Part shown: positions 16,214 through 25,837 of the stretch, piece after piece
How positions within the stretch are numbered: position 1 is the first letter of the stretch
Layout of the letters: each line of letters opens with the position of its first letter
Assembly: GCA_030148005.1 (NCBI GenBank)
Contig: JASBUI010000033.1
Span: 1 to 64,000, forward strand
DNA: 64,000 nucleotides
Direction: 5' to 3'
Origin: Paracoccaceae bacterium
GTDB lineage: Bacteria > Pseudomonadota > Alphaproteobacteria > Rhodobacterales > Rhodobacteraceae
Made by a program: the position numbers and the translations under genes
The notes under the pieces: model-generated
Database searches by the model: none
Seen by the model: only the letters and a program-made list of their open reading frames with translations
What the model was told of the DNA's origin: nothing

Positions 16214-16732
16214 TTACGCTAGCGCGCGTTCCATGAAGTAGACCTTGTCGCGCCACTCTTCCGGAAAGCTTTCGGGGTGTGGCATCGGGACAAAGCCGGC
16301 GTCCTCATACATGGCTCGGGCATGCGTCAAAAAGGACGCTGAAGAGAAGAAAACACGAGAGTAACCGTCTGCGGTCATCTGCTTGAGCATATGGTCTAGC
16401 AATTTGCGGCCAAGGCGATGGCCCCGGCCGCCGGCGCTTACAAACATTCGGTTGAACTCGGCGATCCCCGGGCGCGCCTCACCATACATGACACATCCAG
16501 TGGGCTTCCCGTCCACCCAAGCTATAAGTATGCCGCCCAAAGGTCGCTTATGAAGGTCGGGTAGCTTCGTCAGGATAGTTTCGAATCCGACAGGATTCAT
16601 CGGGTGGTCATCGCCCCTGGGCCATTCGGATGGGTAATTTTCCCAATGCCAATCCAACCATTCGCGGCAGAGCGCGCGCGCCGCTTCGATATCGTCTTCG
16701 CCGTTTGCCAGTCGCACAGTAATTTCGGCCAT
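16214..16732 (-). CDS. GNAT family N-acetyltransferase
   Basis: A 172-residue GNAT domain (EITVRLANGEDDIEAARAL; acetyl-CoA loop GGRGHRLGRKLLDHML; ARAMYEDAGFVPM). Stands alone, with 166 bases before the VOC gene and 178 bases up to regA, neither of which shows a further gene. Substrate unknown. Confidence 0.88.
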   Translation of the reverse strand: MAEITVRLANGEDDIEAARALCREWLDWHWENYPSEWPRGDDHPMNPVGFETILTKLPDLHKRPLGGILIAWVDGKPTGCVMYGEARPGIAEFNRMFVSAGGRGHRLGRKLLDHMLKQMTADGYSRVFFSSASFLTHARAMYEDAGFVPMPHPESFPEEWRDKVYFMERALA

Positions 16733-16910
16733 ATCCAGCCTTTCTCAACGCACGTCAGAACCATCGCGTTATCAAAGGCACAAGTCAATCTGGCCCAATC
16801 GGGAAGCGGCCATTGGCACAGCCGCAGCCGGTTCGCACATTGTCCTGCGGGGCCAACGATCAGGCTATCTGAACGGAACAGGAAACCCGAGACGCACCGG
16901 CGCCTTGGCC

Positions 16911-17465
16911 CTAGCGCGGTGAGCGCTTTGCCAATATCCGCTGCAGCGTTCTGCGGTGCATGTTCAGGCGGCGGGCGGTCTCGCTGACGTTGCGGTCGCA
17001 AAGTTCATAGACGCGCTGAATATGCTCCCACCGAACGCGGTCGGCGCTCATCGGGTTTTCGGGTGGCGGTGGCAGCGATGCCTCGCCTGCCAAAAGGGCG
17101 GCCGTTACGTCGTTGGCGTCTGCCGGCTTTGACAAATAGTCCGTCGCGCCGATTTTGACGGCGGCAACGGCCGTGGCAATTGCGCCGTATCCGGTCAGCA
17201 CCACGATGCGGCTGTCGGGGCGTTTGGCCCTCAGCGTTTCAACAACGTCAAGCCCGTTGCCGTCTTCAAGCCGCAGGTCGATCACGGCATAGGCCGGCGG
17301 GCGGGCGGTGGCGATCGCGCGGCCCGCAACTACGGTTCCAGCGCATTCAACCTCAAAGCCACGCTTTTCCATGGCTTTGGCGAGACGCTTGAGAAACGGC
17401 TCATCGTCGTCGACGATCAAAAGGGATCGATCTTCGCCGATGTCTTGCAGGTCGCTGTCGGTCAT
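16911..17465 (-). CDS. regA: Redox response regulator RegA/PrrA
   Basis: A 184-residue response regulator. Its receiver domain has the acidic DDD triad near residues 19-21, phospho-acceptor Asp63 in VIDLRLEDG, and the TGYG and SKPAD switch residues. A proline linker (PPPPEN) leads to a Fis-type helix-turn-helix (NVSETARRLNMHRRTLQRIL). Length and Asp63 match the RegA/PrrA family, which controls photosynthesis, respiration, CO2 and N2 fixation genes in response to redox. Divergent from regB. The senC/prrC gene often found between them is absent. Confidence 0.95.
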   Translation of the reverse strand: MTDSDLQDIGEDRSLLIVDDDEPFLKRLAKAMEKRGFEVECAGTVVAGRAIATARPPAYAVIDLRLEDGNGLDVVETLRAKRPDSRIVVLTGYGAIATAVAAVKIGATDYLSKPADANDVTAALLAGEASLPPPPENPMSADRVRWEHIQRVYELCDRNVSETARRLNMHRRTLQRILAKRSPR

Positions 17466-17653
17466 GGTGGCCTTCACTTTTGCCCGTTGTCACAAGAGTT
17501 GTAGGGCTATGGGAAGGTTGCGTCAAATTCTGAACGGCCCCCCCAGTCGTGACAAAAAGACCTGTCCGGCGTTCCGGGGTCTTATCAACATTGAACGGCC
17601 AGCGGCGTTTGTCTAACAATTGCGTGGTTGGTTGAATTGGGCAGAGGTCATCG

Positions 17654-19051
17654 ATGACGGCGACAGACACGGGTCTCTTCAATCGTGACGCCCATGCGGA
17701 CTGGATCCGCCTCAGAACGCTGATCTTTCTGCGCTGGATCGCAATTGCCGGGCAGATCATCGCAATCGGGGTCGGTCAGCTGGTCTTTGACCTCAGTATG
17801 CCGCTGGGGTTCTGCTATCTGGCGGTCGGCGCATCGGTCGTGGCCAACCTGATCGCAATGTTCGTCTTTCCCGAGAACAAGCGTCTGGGTGAGCGTGAGC
17901 TTGCGCTGATGATCCTTTTCGACATCGCCCAGCTTTCGTTCCTGATCTTTCTGACCGGCGGGCTGAACAACCCCTTTGCCCTTCTGGTGCTGGCGCCGGT
18001 CACCATATCGGCCACGGTTCTGGGGCTACGTTCGACCGTCGTTCTGGGGCTTGTTGCGCTGATCCTGACAAGCGTTGTTGCGATCTTTTATGTGCCCCTG
18101 CGTACCGATGACGGCTTTCTGCTGCAGATGCCGCAGATTTTCGTCTTTGGTTTCTGGGCGGCGATCACGATCGGTATTGTCTTTATCTCGGGCTATGCAA
18201 ACCGGGTTTCGACCGAAATGCTGGCCATGTCAGAGGCCTTGCTTGCCACCCAGATGGCCCTTGCGCGTGAGCAAAAGCTGACCGATCTGGGCGGCGTTGT
18301 TGCCGCCGCCGCGCATGAGCTTGGCACGCCGCTTGCCACCATTAAACTGGTAAGCGCCGAACTTATGGATGAACTTGAGGACCGGCCAGAGCAACGTCAG
18401 GACGCCCAGTTGATCCGCGAACAGGCCGACCGCTGCCGCGAGATTCTTCGGTCGATGGGGCGGGCGGGCAAGGAAGATCTGCACCTGCAGATGACGCCGC
18501 TTGAAACCGTTCTGCGCGAGGCGGCAGAACCGCACTCGGACCGAGGCGTCAAGATCATCTATAACCTTGGGCCGCAACCGGGCTCTGATCAGCGCCAGCC
18601 GGTGATCCGCCGCAAGCCTGAAATTATTCACGGCCTGCGCAACCTTGTTCAGAACGCCGTCGATTTCGCCCGCGAATGCGTCTGGGTCGATGCCCATTGG
18701 TCAAACGATGAGATTGTTCTGCGGATCACCGATGACGGCCCCGGCTTTCCCTTGCAGGTCATCGGCCGTATCGGTGACCCCTTCGTTCGCCGCAGGCGCA
18801 GCCGCGCCCAGCGCAAGGCCCGGCCAGAGTACGAAGGCATGGGTCTTGGGCTTTTCATCGCGAAAACGCTGTTGGAGCGAACTTCGGCCAAGCTTAGCTT
18901 TTCGAACGGATCTGACCCCTACGACCGCCCTACCCTTCCCGGAGAGCCGCGCGGCGCCGTTGTCGAAGTGCGCTGGGATCGCGCCATATTAGAGCCTGAA
19001 AAGAACGCAGGCGCCGGGGCCTTGGGCCTAAATCAAAAGATCGAGATCTAA
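17654..19051 (+). CDS. regB: Redox sensor histidine kinase RegB/PrrB
   Basis: A 465-residue inner-membrane kinase: about six membrane helices (residues 25-185) with the quinone-sensing GGLNNPF heptapeptide near residues 102-108; the H-box AAAAHELGTPLATIKL with His221; the redox-active Cys261 in DRCREILRSMG; then the ATPase domain (NLVQNAVDFA, DDGPGFP, GMGLGLFIAKTLLE). Both known redox inputs of the RegB family are therefore present. It phosphorylates RegA, encoded divergently across a 188-base promoter region. Confidence 0.97.
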   Translation: MTATDTGLFNRDAHADWIRLRTLIFLRWIAIAGQIIAIGVGQLVFDLSMPLGFCYLAVGASVVANLIAMFVFPENKRLGERELALMILFDIAQLSFLIFLTGGLNNPFALLVLAPVTISATVLGLRSTVVLGLVALILTSVVAIFYVPLRTDDGFLLQMPQIFVFGFWAAITIGIVFISGYANRVSTEMLAMSEALLATQMALAREQKLTDLGGVVAAAAHELGTPLATIKLVSAELMDELEDRPEQRQDAQLIREQADRCREILRSMGRAGKEDLHLQMTPLETVLREAAEPHSDRGVKIIYNLGPQPGSDQRQPVIRRKPEIIHGLRNLVQNAVDFARECVWVDAHWSNDEIVLRITDDGPGFPLQVIGRIGDPFVRRRRSRAQRKARPEYEGMGLGLFIAKTLLERTSAKLSFSNGSDPYDRPTLPGEPRGAVVEVRWDRAILEPEKNAGAGALGLNQKIEI

Positions 19052-19142
19052 CCGGCTTTCGCGGCCATTTCGTTCCCTTAACCCACCGTTAACCAATTTG
19101 GCGAGAATATCGCCGCATCGGTTTGCTGATGAAGGGACGCAC

Positions 19143-20729
19143 ATGCAATCCACTTATGTTCTGGTTGCGCTGGCGATGGCTGGATCGTCGTTTGCAACCG
19201 CTTTCGGTGCGCTTTGGTTTTTTGGGTGGATGTTCGACCGCAAGACACGAACCGCCCGCGCGCTTGTTCGCGAAGAGGCTGAGGCGACGGTTTTCATTTT
19301 TGACGATCAGGTTCTGGTGGATGCGACCGACCGGGGGCATCGGCTTTTGGCGAACCGGCCAAGGATCGGCAATGACTGGGCGCGGCTTTTGACGCAACTG
19401 TCCCGCAGCTTTCCCAATCTTGAGGAAGAGCTGAAGGAACTGGCCGAGGTTGGTCAGATCACGGTGGCGGGCCAGACCGAAGGTCAGTCGGCACAGGTCC
19501 ACGCCGAATGGTGGGATGGTCTGACGCGGATCGAACTGACCGAAGACGCCTCTCGGGCGCAGACGATCCAGGTTGACCGGTTTTCGCAAAAGGCGCTTGA
19601 GGAAGAGCTTGAAACGCTTCGGGCCACCGCCGACCGGGCGCCGTTCCTTGTCTGGCAGCAATCGGCAAACGGGGCGATTTCATGGGCGAACCGGTCCTAC
19701 ATGGACATGGTGCGCAAATCCGACAAGGATGCCGCGTTTCAGTGCTGGCCCCCTGCCCGCCTCTTTGATCCCACGACGCTGTCGGGGCCAACCGGCGATG
19801 GCCGGCCCCAGCGTTTGCCGCTGAAATCGCCCGATTCGGATGAAACACGCTGGTTTGAGGCTTATTGTTCGGTTCGCGGCGATGACACGCTTTACTTCGC
19901 GGTTGAAGCGGACGCCGTGGTGAAGGCCGAGAATGCGCTCAGGAACTTCGTGCAGACACTGACAAAAACCTTTGCCCACCTGCCGATCGGCCTTGCGATC
20001 TTTGACCGCGACCGGCGGCTTGCGCTTTTCAATCCCGCGCTTACCGATCTGACGACGCTGCCATCCGATTTCCTAAGCGCCCGCCCGACGCTTTATGACT
20101 TTCTGGACCGGCTGCGGGACAAGCAGATGATGCCTGAACCCAAGGACTACAAAAGCTGGCGCCAGCAGCTTACCGCGCTGGAAGCGGCCGCATCCGATGG
20201 CACCTACGAAGAAAACTGGGCCCTGCCCACCGGCCAGACTTATCGCGTCACGGGCCGGCCACATCCCGATGGGGCGGTTGCTTTTCTGTTTGCCGATATC
20301 AGCGCCGAAGTGTCGCTGACCCGGCGGTTCCGCTCGGAACTTGAGGTGGGCCAGGCGGTTGTCGACGCCATGGATGAGGCGATAGCGGTCTTTTCTCCAA
20401 GTGGCGCGCTGACCATGTCGAACATTGCCTTTGAACAGGTTTGGGGCGTCGATCCGTCCAGCACATTGGCAGAATATGGCATTCTGGACGCCACGCGGCT
20501 TTGGCACAAAAGCTGTGAACCGACGCCGATCTGGGGCGATATCCGCGACTCGGTCGAGGATCTGGCAGAGCGGGCCGATTGGTCGGCGCTTGCCCGGCTA
20601 AAGGACGGCCGCCTTGTTCAGTGCCGGATAACCCCACTTGCGGGGGGCGCCACGCTTGTGGGGTTCACGGTCGAACCCATCGCCCCACGGCCCATTCCCT
20701 CTCAGCCGGTAATTTCCGCCTCTGCATGA
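19143..20729 (+). CDS. Membrane-anchored PAS-domain protein without a kinase domain
   Basis: About 528 residues from the ATG after GAAGGGACGCAC. One N-terminal membrane helix (residues 5-28) is followed by two or three PAS-like segments: residues near 170 (WANRSYMDMVRKSD), near 290 (GLAIFDRDRRLALFNPALTDL) and near 410 (MDEAIAVFSPSGALTMSN). It ends after the last PAS domain with no H-box, ATPase, GGDEF or EAL motif. Such proteins adjoin regB in other Rhodobacterales. A signalling role is inferred from the domains only. Codon use is native. Confidence 0.8.
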   Translation: MQSTYVLVALAMAGSSFATAFGALWFFGWMFDRKTRTARALVREEAEATVFIFDDQVLVDATDRGHRLLANRPRIGNDWARLLTQLSRSFPNLEEELKELAEVGQITVAGQTEGQSAQVHAEWWDGLTRIELTEDASRAQTIQVDRFSQKALEEELETLRATADRAPFLVWQQSANGAISWANRSYMDMVRKSDKDAAFQCWPPARLFDPTTLSGPTGDGRPQRLPLKSPDSDETRWFEAYCSVRGDDTLYFAVEADAVVKAENALRNFVQTLTKTFAHLPIGLAIFDRDRRLALFNPALTDLTTLPSDFLSARPTLYDFLDRLRDKQMMPEPKDYKSWRQQLTALEAAASDGTYEENWALPTGQTYRVTGRPHPDGAVAFLFADISAEVSLTRRFRSELEVGQAVVDAMDEAIAVFSPSGALTMSNIAFEQVWGVDPSSTLAEYGILDATRLWHKSCEPTPIWGDIRDSVEDLAERADWSALARLKDGRLVQCRITPLAGGATLVGFTVEPIAPRPIPSQPVISASA

Positions 20730-20769
20730 TCCGGCTTGCAGATGCCAACGCCGCGGCTAATCTTGGTCC

Positions 20770-21231
20770 ATGCAAACGGCCAGGTTCGAACTTTCCACAG
20801 CCGACGACAGCACCACATTCGCCAGGGCCTTGGCCCGGCAGCTTGGCGCGGGCGATACGGTTCTGCTTTCCGGCCCGATCGGCGCCGGTAAGTCGCATAT
20901 TGCGCGTCGGATCATTCAGGCGATCCTTGGCCGGGCCGAGGATGTTCCATCGCCCACGTTCACGCTGGTTCAAACCTATGACGCGCCCGAGTTTGAAATC
21001 TGGCACGCCGACCTTTACCGCCTTTCGGACATCCGCGAGATTGATGAGCTGGGCCTGACGGACGCCTTTGGCGAGGCTTTGTGCCTTGTTGAATGGCCAG
21101 ACCGGCTTGGCCGTGACACCCCGGCCGATGCGCTATTGATCGACCTGAGCCATAGCGGCGATGGGCGCCTTGCCGCCGTTCATTCCGATGACCCCCGCTG
21201 GGCCCATACGTTCGAGACATTAGGTGTCTGA
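20770..21231 (+). CDS. tsaE: tRNA threonylcarbamoyladenosine biosynthesis ATPase TsaE
   Basis: A 153-residue P-loop ATPase with GPIGAGKSHIARRII (Walker A), the SPTFTLVQTYD segment and the WHADLYRL motif typical of TsaE. It works with TsaD (7761-8867) and TsaB in t6A synthesis. First gene of an overlapping run tsaE-amgK-murU-addB-addA. Confidence 0.95.
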   Translation: MQTARFELSTADDSTTFARALARQLGAGDTVLLSGPIGAGKSHIARRIIQAILGRAEDVPSPTFTLVQTYDAPEFEIWHADLYRLSDIREIDELGLTDAFGEALCLVEWPDRLGRDTPADALLIDLSHSGDGRLAAVHSDDPRWAHTFETLGV

Positions 21232-22234
21232 GCGCAGCGATCAGATTGACCGTTTTCTCAATGACGTCGGCTGGCCGGCGCTGCACCGCGAACATCTGGC
21301 GGGCGATGCCTCTGCCCGCAAGTACCAGCGGCTCTACCGCGCCGGGCGGGCGCCGCTGATCCTGATGGATGCACCGCCGCAGGACACCGCTTCGTTCGAA
21401 AGCTTTCTGACAATCGCCCGGCACCTGCGCGGCCTTGGCCTTTCCGCCCCGGAAATTCTGGCAAGCAACAAAACCCTGGGCCTGATCCTGATGGAGGATC
21501 TTGGCCCTTGTGTTTTCGCCGGTCAGATCGCCCAGCGCCCGGCGGATGAGATGCCATTGTACGAATGCGCGGCGGATGTGACCGTTGCCCTGCGGGACGC
21601 GCCGCTTCCCCGCGGCGTTGCCCGCCATGACGCAGCGGGCCTTGCCGCGCTAACGCAGATCGCCACCCAGTGGTACTGCGCCCCGCCGCCGGATCAAATC
21701 TCTGCGTTTTTGGCAGAGTTAGAGACTGTTTTGGGACCCTTGGCGCAGGATCAGAACACACTGGCGCTGCGCGACTATCACGCCGAGAACCTGATCTGGA
21801 TGGGCCAAAGATCGGGCGTGGCGCGGGTTGGACTTTTGGACTTTCAGGACGCGATGATCGCGCATCCAGCCTATGATCTGGCGTCGCTTCTGACAGATGC
21901 GCGGCGCGACATAGACGCCGGGCTTCGCGATGCGATGATAGGGCGTTACATCAAGGCAACCGGCGTTGACGCGGCAACCTTCCGCGCCGATTTCGCCGCC
22001 CTTAGCGTTCAGCGAAACCTCAGGATCCTTGGGATCTTTGCGCGGCTTGCCCGGCAGGACAAAAGGCAGGCCTACCTTGCGCTGATCCCGCGTGTCTGGG
22101 GCTATCTGATCGACCAGATGCAACATCCGGCCTTGTCCCGGCTGCGCGAATGCGCTCTTCAGGCCCTGCCCGAGCCGACACCGCAATACCTTAAGGAGCT
22201 TTCGGTCACATGCACGACAAACCCCGGGCCATGA
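21224..22234 (+). CDS. amgK: Anomeric MurNAc/GlcNAc kinase AmgK
   Basis: A 336-residue phosphotransferase of the aminoglycoside-kinase fold. Visible are GDASARKYQRL (ATP loop), LILMDAPP, ILMEDLG, the catalytic LRDYHAENLIW and the metal-binding LLDFQDAMIAHPAYDLASLL. Its position directly before a MurU-type nucleotidyltransferase identifies it as AmgK, which phosphorylates MurNAc at C1 in the pathway that bypasses de novo UDP-MurNAc synthesis. GTG start overlapping the tsaE stop by eight bases. Confidence 0.9.
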   Translation: MSERSDQIDRFLNDVGWPALHREHLAGDASARKYQRLYRAGRAPLILMDAPPQDTASFESFLTIARHLRGLGLSAPEILASNKTLGLILMEDLGPCVFAGQIAQRPADEMPLYECAADVTVALRDAPLPRGVARHDAAGLAALTQIATQWYCAPPPDQISAFLAELETVLGPLAQDQNTLALRDYHAENLIWMGQRSGVARVGLLDFQDAMIAHPAYDLASLLTDARRDIDAGLRDAMIGRYIKATGVDAATFRADFAALSVQRNLRILGIFARLARQDKRQAYLALIPRVWGYLIDQMQHPALSRLRECALQALPEPTPQYLKELSVTCTTNPGP

Positions 22235-22902
22235 TGCTTTTTGCCGCCGGATTTGGCAGCCGCATGCGTCCGTTGACCGATAGCACACCCAAACCGCTGA
22301 TCCCCGTGGGCGGCGCGCCGATGATCGACCGAGTGATCGCCCTTGCGCGGCAGGCCGGGATTGGCCGACTTGTGGCCAACGCCCATTATCACGCCGATCA
22401 GATCCAAAGGCACTTTTCGCAAAGCGACGTTCAGGTTTCGCTTGAAACACCAGAGATTCTTGAGACCGGCGGTGGTTTACGGGCCGCCTTGCCGCTTTTG
22501 GGGCCGGGTCCCGTCTTTACCGCCAATTGCGATGCCATCTGGACGGGCGACAACCCTTTCAAGACGCTTTTAAGCGCCTGGAACCCTGACAAGATGGACG
22601 CCTTGCTGTTGCTGATTGATCCCCAAGATGCGCTTGGGCACGAGGGCGGCGATTTTGATCTTGATGCTGCGGGCCGAATTCGGCGCGGCGGCAGCGCTAT
22701 TTATAGCGGGGTTCAGATCATCCGGACCGAGGCGCTGTCAGACATCCCGCAAAGCGCGTTTTCGCTGAACCTTCTCTGGGATCAATACATCTCAAAGGGG
22801 CGGGCTTTCGGCGCTATGCACCGCGGAAAATGGTGCGATGTCGGAAGGCCCGAAGCGATCGCACTTGCCGAGGGTATGCTGCAAGAGGCCGGGCATGTTT
22901 GA
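22210..22902 (+). CDS. murU: N-acetylmuramate alpha-1-phosphate uridylyltransferase MurU
   Basis: A 230-residue sugar-nucleotide transferase: MMLFAAGFGSRMRPLTDSTPKPLIPVGG is the NTP-transferase signature in segments, followed by VFTANCDAIW and the KWCDVGRPEAIALAE C-terminal segment. Makes UDP-MurNAc from MurNAc-1-phosphate in peptidoglycan recycling. Overlaps amgK by 25 bases and addB by eight. Confidence 0.92.
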   Translation: MHDKPRAMMLFAAGFGSRMRPLTDSTPKPLIPVGGAPMIDRVIALARQAGIGRLVANAHYHADQIQRHFSQSDVQVSLETPEILETGGGLRAALPLLGPGPVFTANCDAIWTGDNPFKTLLSAWNPDKMDALLLLIDPQDALGHEGGDFDLDAAGRIRRGGSAIYSGVQIIRTEALSDIPQSAFSLNLLWDQYISKGRAFGAMHRGKWCDVGRPEAIALAEGMLQEAGHV

Positions 22903-25837
22903 GCGCCGGGAAAAGCCCCGCGTCTTTGCCCTGCCGCCCGGCGTGGATTTCCCTTTTGCGCTGGTTCAGGGTCTGATTTCGCGGCACCGCGGCCTGCCGC
23001 CCGAAGATCTGGCAAGGGTGCGCCTTATCGTCAACACGCGGCGGATGCAGCGCCGGATCAAGGCGCTTTTTGATGCCGAGGGGGCGCTACTTTTGCCGCG
23101 CATCCAATTGGTGACCGATCTGTCCGCCGAGGCCGCGCAAGACGCGGGCGATCCGCCAGTATCGCCCCTGCGCCGCAGGTTAGAGCTTGCCCGCCTGATC
23201 GCCGCCCTTATCGAAAAAGAGCCCGACATCGCGCCGCGCGCCGCGATCTTCGACCTGGCCGACAGCCTTGCGGCCCTTCTGGACGAAATGCAGGGCGAAG
23301 ACGTGGACCCCGAGGCGCTGAAACGGCTTGATGTAAGTGATGCCTCTGGCCACTGGGCCCGAAGCCTTGGGTTCATCGGGATCGTTCAGGATTACCTTGA
23401 AGGCGCGCCGGGACTTGACGGCGAGGCGATGCAAAGGCTGGCCGTTCAGACGCTGATTGAACGCTGGTCGGACACTCCGCCGACAGACCCGATCATCGTG
23501 GCCGGATCAACGGGTTCGCGCGGGACTACGGCGCTTTTGATGGATGCCGTGGCGCGGCTTCCTCAGGGCGCGATCGTCCTTCCGGGGTTTGACGATGCGA
23601 TGCCGGCGCATGGCTGGTCGGACCTTGGCGATGCCTTGACGGCCGAAGACCATCCACAGTTTCGCTTTAGGGCACTTATGGGCCGTTTGGGCCTGAATAG
23701 ATACGATATTGACCCGTGGCACGAGGCGAAACCGCCCAGCCCAGCGCGCAACAAAATGGTATCCCTTGCGCTGCGCCCGGCGCCTGTGACCGACACTTGG
23801 CTGACCGAAGGGCGCGCCTTGGCGCCGCTTGAACCCGCGACTTCCGGCATGACATTGCTAGAGGCGCCATCGCCGCGGGCAGAGGCGCTTGCCATCGCTC
23901 TTCGGCTTCGGTTTGCGGCCGAAAACGGCGAGGTTGCGGCGTTGATCACGCCCGACCGGATGCTTACCCGTCAGGTCGAGGCGGCGCTGGATCGCTGGGG
24001 CATCGCGGCCGATGACAGCGCCGGTCGCCCCTTGCCTTTGACGGCGCCGGGGCGGTTTTTGCGGCATGTTGCGGATCTTTTTGGCCAGCGGCTGGCTATT
24101 GCGCCCCTTTTGGCGGTTCTCAAGCATCCGCTTTGCAATACCGGCGGTGATGCCCGTGGTCAGCACCTTCTTTGGACCAGAGAGCTTGAGCTGCATCTGC
24201 GCAAGAACGGCCCGCCGTTTCCGCAGCAGGATGACCTTGTCGCCTGGGCCGATCGCGGCGCGCCCGATCCGGGCAGGGTTGAATGGGCCAAATGGGTTGG
24301 CGGGCTGGTTTGTGGTTTATCAGAGACTGATTTGTCCTCTCTGGAGGCGCGGGTAGAGGCGCATGTTACGCTGGCCGAGGCGCTGGCGGCAGGCCCCGGA
24401 CAGACGGGCAGCGGCGCGCTTTGGGATGAGGCGGCTGGGCGTGAGGCGCTGGCGGTGGCAAATGAGCTTCGCCGCGATGCGCCCTTTGGCGGCGACTTGT
24501 CCGCGGGGGATTATGCGCGCCTGCTTTCTTCGGTCCTGTCAAAGGTCGAGGTGCGCACGCCCGACGACGTTTATCCAAACATCATGATCTGGGGCACGCT
24601 TGAGGCGCGCGTTCAGGGCGCGGATCTGGTGATCCTCGGCGGTCTGAACGATGGCATCTGGCCCGCATCGCCAAACCCCGATCCATGGCTGAACCGCAAG
24701 ATGCGGCTGGAATCGGGTCTGTTATTGCCCGAAAGGCGGATCGGGCTTTCGGCGCATGACTTTCAACAGGCGATTGCTGCGCCGGCGGTCTGGCTTAGCC
24801 GTTCGATGCGCGATGATGAGGCGGAAACCGTGCCGTCGCGCTGGCTTAACCGTCTGACAAACCTTCTGGGCGGGCTGAAAGAGGACGGGGGCGACGAAGC
24901 TTTGCAGCAGATGCGCAAGCGGGGCGATGAATGGCTAAGCCGGGCGGCGCTTTTGGACAAAACGGCGGATAAGGTGGCGCCCGCGCATCGGCCCAGCCCC
25001 AAACCGCCCACCGCCGCGCGCCCGCAAAAGCTTTCGGTGACCGAGATCAAGACACTGATCCGCGACCCTTACGCCATCTATGCCAAGCGCGTTCTGAAAC
25101 TTCGCGCGGTCCCGCCGCTTCGGCCTAGCGCGGATGCGCCCATGCGCGGCACGGCGATGCACAGCGTTTTTGAACGTTTCGTGCGCGAAACACCTGCGCC
25201 AGATATTGACCGGGCGCATCAGGCGCTGATGGCGATCGCGGATGAGGTTCTGCACGAACAGGCGCCATGGCCAACCGCGCGGCGTTTGTGGCGGGCCAAG
25301 CTTGAGCGTGTCGCGGACTGGTTCCTGCAAGGCGAGGCGCGGCGGCGCATGGATGCCGGCCCCGCCAAGCTTGAGGCGCGGGGGGCCCTGACACTGACCG
25401 ATCCGCCCTTTGTCCTGACGGCGACAGCCGACCGGATCGATTTGTCGGCGCAGGGTGAGATCGATCTTTACGATTACAAAACCGGAAAGCCGCCGACGGC
25501 CAAGGAACAGGCCGCCTTTGACAAACAGCTTTTGCTGGAAGCTGCGATGCTGGAACAGGGCTGTTTTGACGGCATGGATCCGGCGCCGGTTCGGCGCGCG
25601 CAGTACATCGGTGTCGGCAGCAGCCCCGAAGTGGTTGATGCGCCTTTGGATGATGTTCCGGCGGCGCGCGTTCTTGCCGAGTTTTCGACCCTGATTCAGG
25701 CCTATACGACCAAAGGGCAGGGGTTCACCGCCCGCCGCGCCGTGGCGAAAGAGCGGTTTGAGGGGGATTATGATCACCTGTCGCGCTTCGGAGAGTGGGA
25801 CACCTCGATGCAGGCCGTCCCCGAGGTGCTGAAGTGA
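22895..25837 (+). CDS. addB: Double-strand break repair protein AddB
   Basis: A 980-residue subunit of the AddAB helicase-nuclease (alphaproteobacterial type). The N-terminal helicase-like region has degraded motifs and begins FALPPGVDFPFALVQGL. The C-terminus carries a RecB-type nuclease: RGTAMHSVFERFV and LYDYKTGKPPT with the catalytic Asp and Lys. No four-Cys iron-sulfur arrangement was noticed. The ATG at 22895 overlaps the murU end; its stop overlaps the addA GTG. With AddA it processes DNA ends for RecA recombination. Confidence 0.95.
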   Translation: MFERREKPRVFALPPGVDFPFALVQGLISRHRGLPPEDLARVRLIVNTRRMQRRIKALFDAEGALLLPRIQLVTDLSAEAAQDAGDPPVSPLRRRLELARLIAALIEKEPDIAPRAAIFDLADSLAALLDEMQGEDVDPEALKRLDVSDASGHWARSLGFIGIVQDYLEGAPGLDGEAMQRLAVQTLIERWSDTPPTDPIIVAGSTGSRGTTALLMDAVARLPQGAIVLPGFDDAMPAHGWSDLGDALTAEDHPQFRFRALMGRLGLNRYDIDPWHEAKPPSPARNKMVSLALRPAPVTDTWLTEGRALAPLEPATSGMTLLEAPSPRAEALAIALRLRFAAENGEVAALITPDRMLTRQVEAALDRWGIAADDSAGRPLPLTAPGRFLRHVADLFGQRLAIAPLLAVLKHPLCNTGGDARGQHLLWTRELELHLRKNGPPFPQQDDLVAWADRGAPDPGRVEWAKWVGGLVCGLSETDLSSLEARVEAHVTLAEALAAGPGQTGSGALWDEAAGREALAVANELRRDAPFGGDLSAGDYARLLSSVLSKVEVRTPDDVYPNIMIWGTLEARVQGADLVILGGLNDGIWPASPNPDPWLNRKMRLESGLLLPERRIGLSAHDFQQAIAAPAVWLSRSMRDDEAETVPSRWLNRLTNLLGGLKEDGGDEALQQMRKRGDEWLSRAALLDKTADKVAPAHRPSPKPPTAARPQKLSVTEIKTLIRDPYAIYAKRVLKLRAVPPLRPSADAPMRGTAMHSVFERFVRETPAPDIDRAHQALMAIADEVLHEQAPWPTARRLWRAKLERVADWFLQGEARRRMDAGPAKLEARGALTLTDPPFVLTATADRIDLSAQGEIDLYDYKTGKPPTAKEQAAFDKQLLLEAAMLEQGCFDGMDPAPVRRAQYIGVGSSPEVVDAPLDDVPAARVLAEFSTLIQAYTTKGQGFTARRAVAKERFEGDYDHLSRFGEWDTSMQAVPEVLK

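Noticed and set aside
22838-22895. Longer N-terminus for AddB starting inside murU
   Set aside because: The extra 19 residues are out-of-frame murU sequence. The ATG at 22895 begins the conserved protein and gives a normal short overlap.
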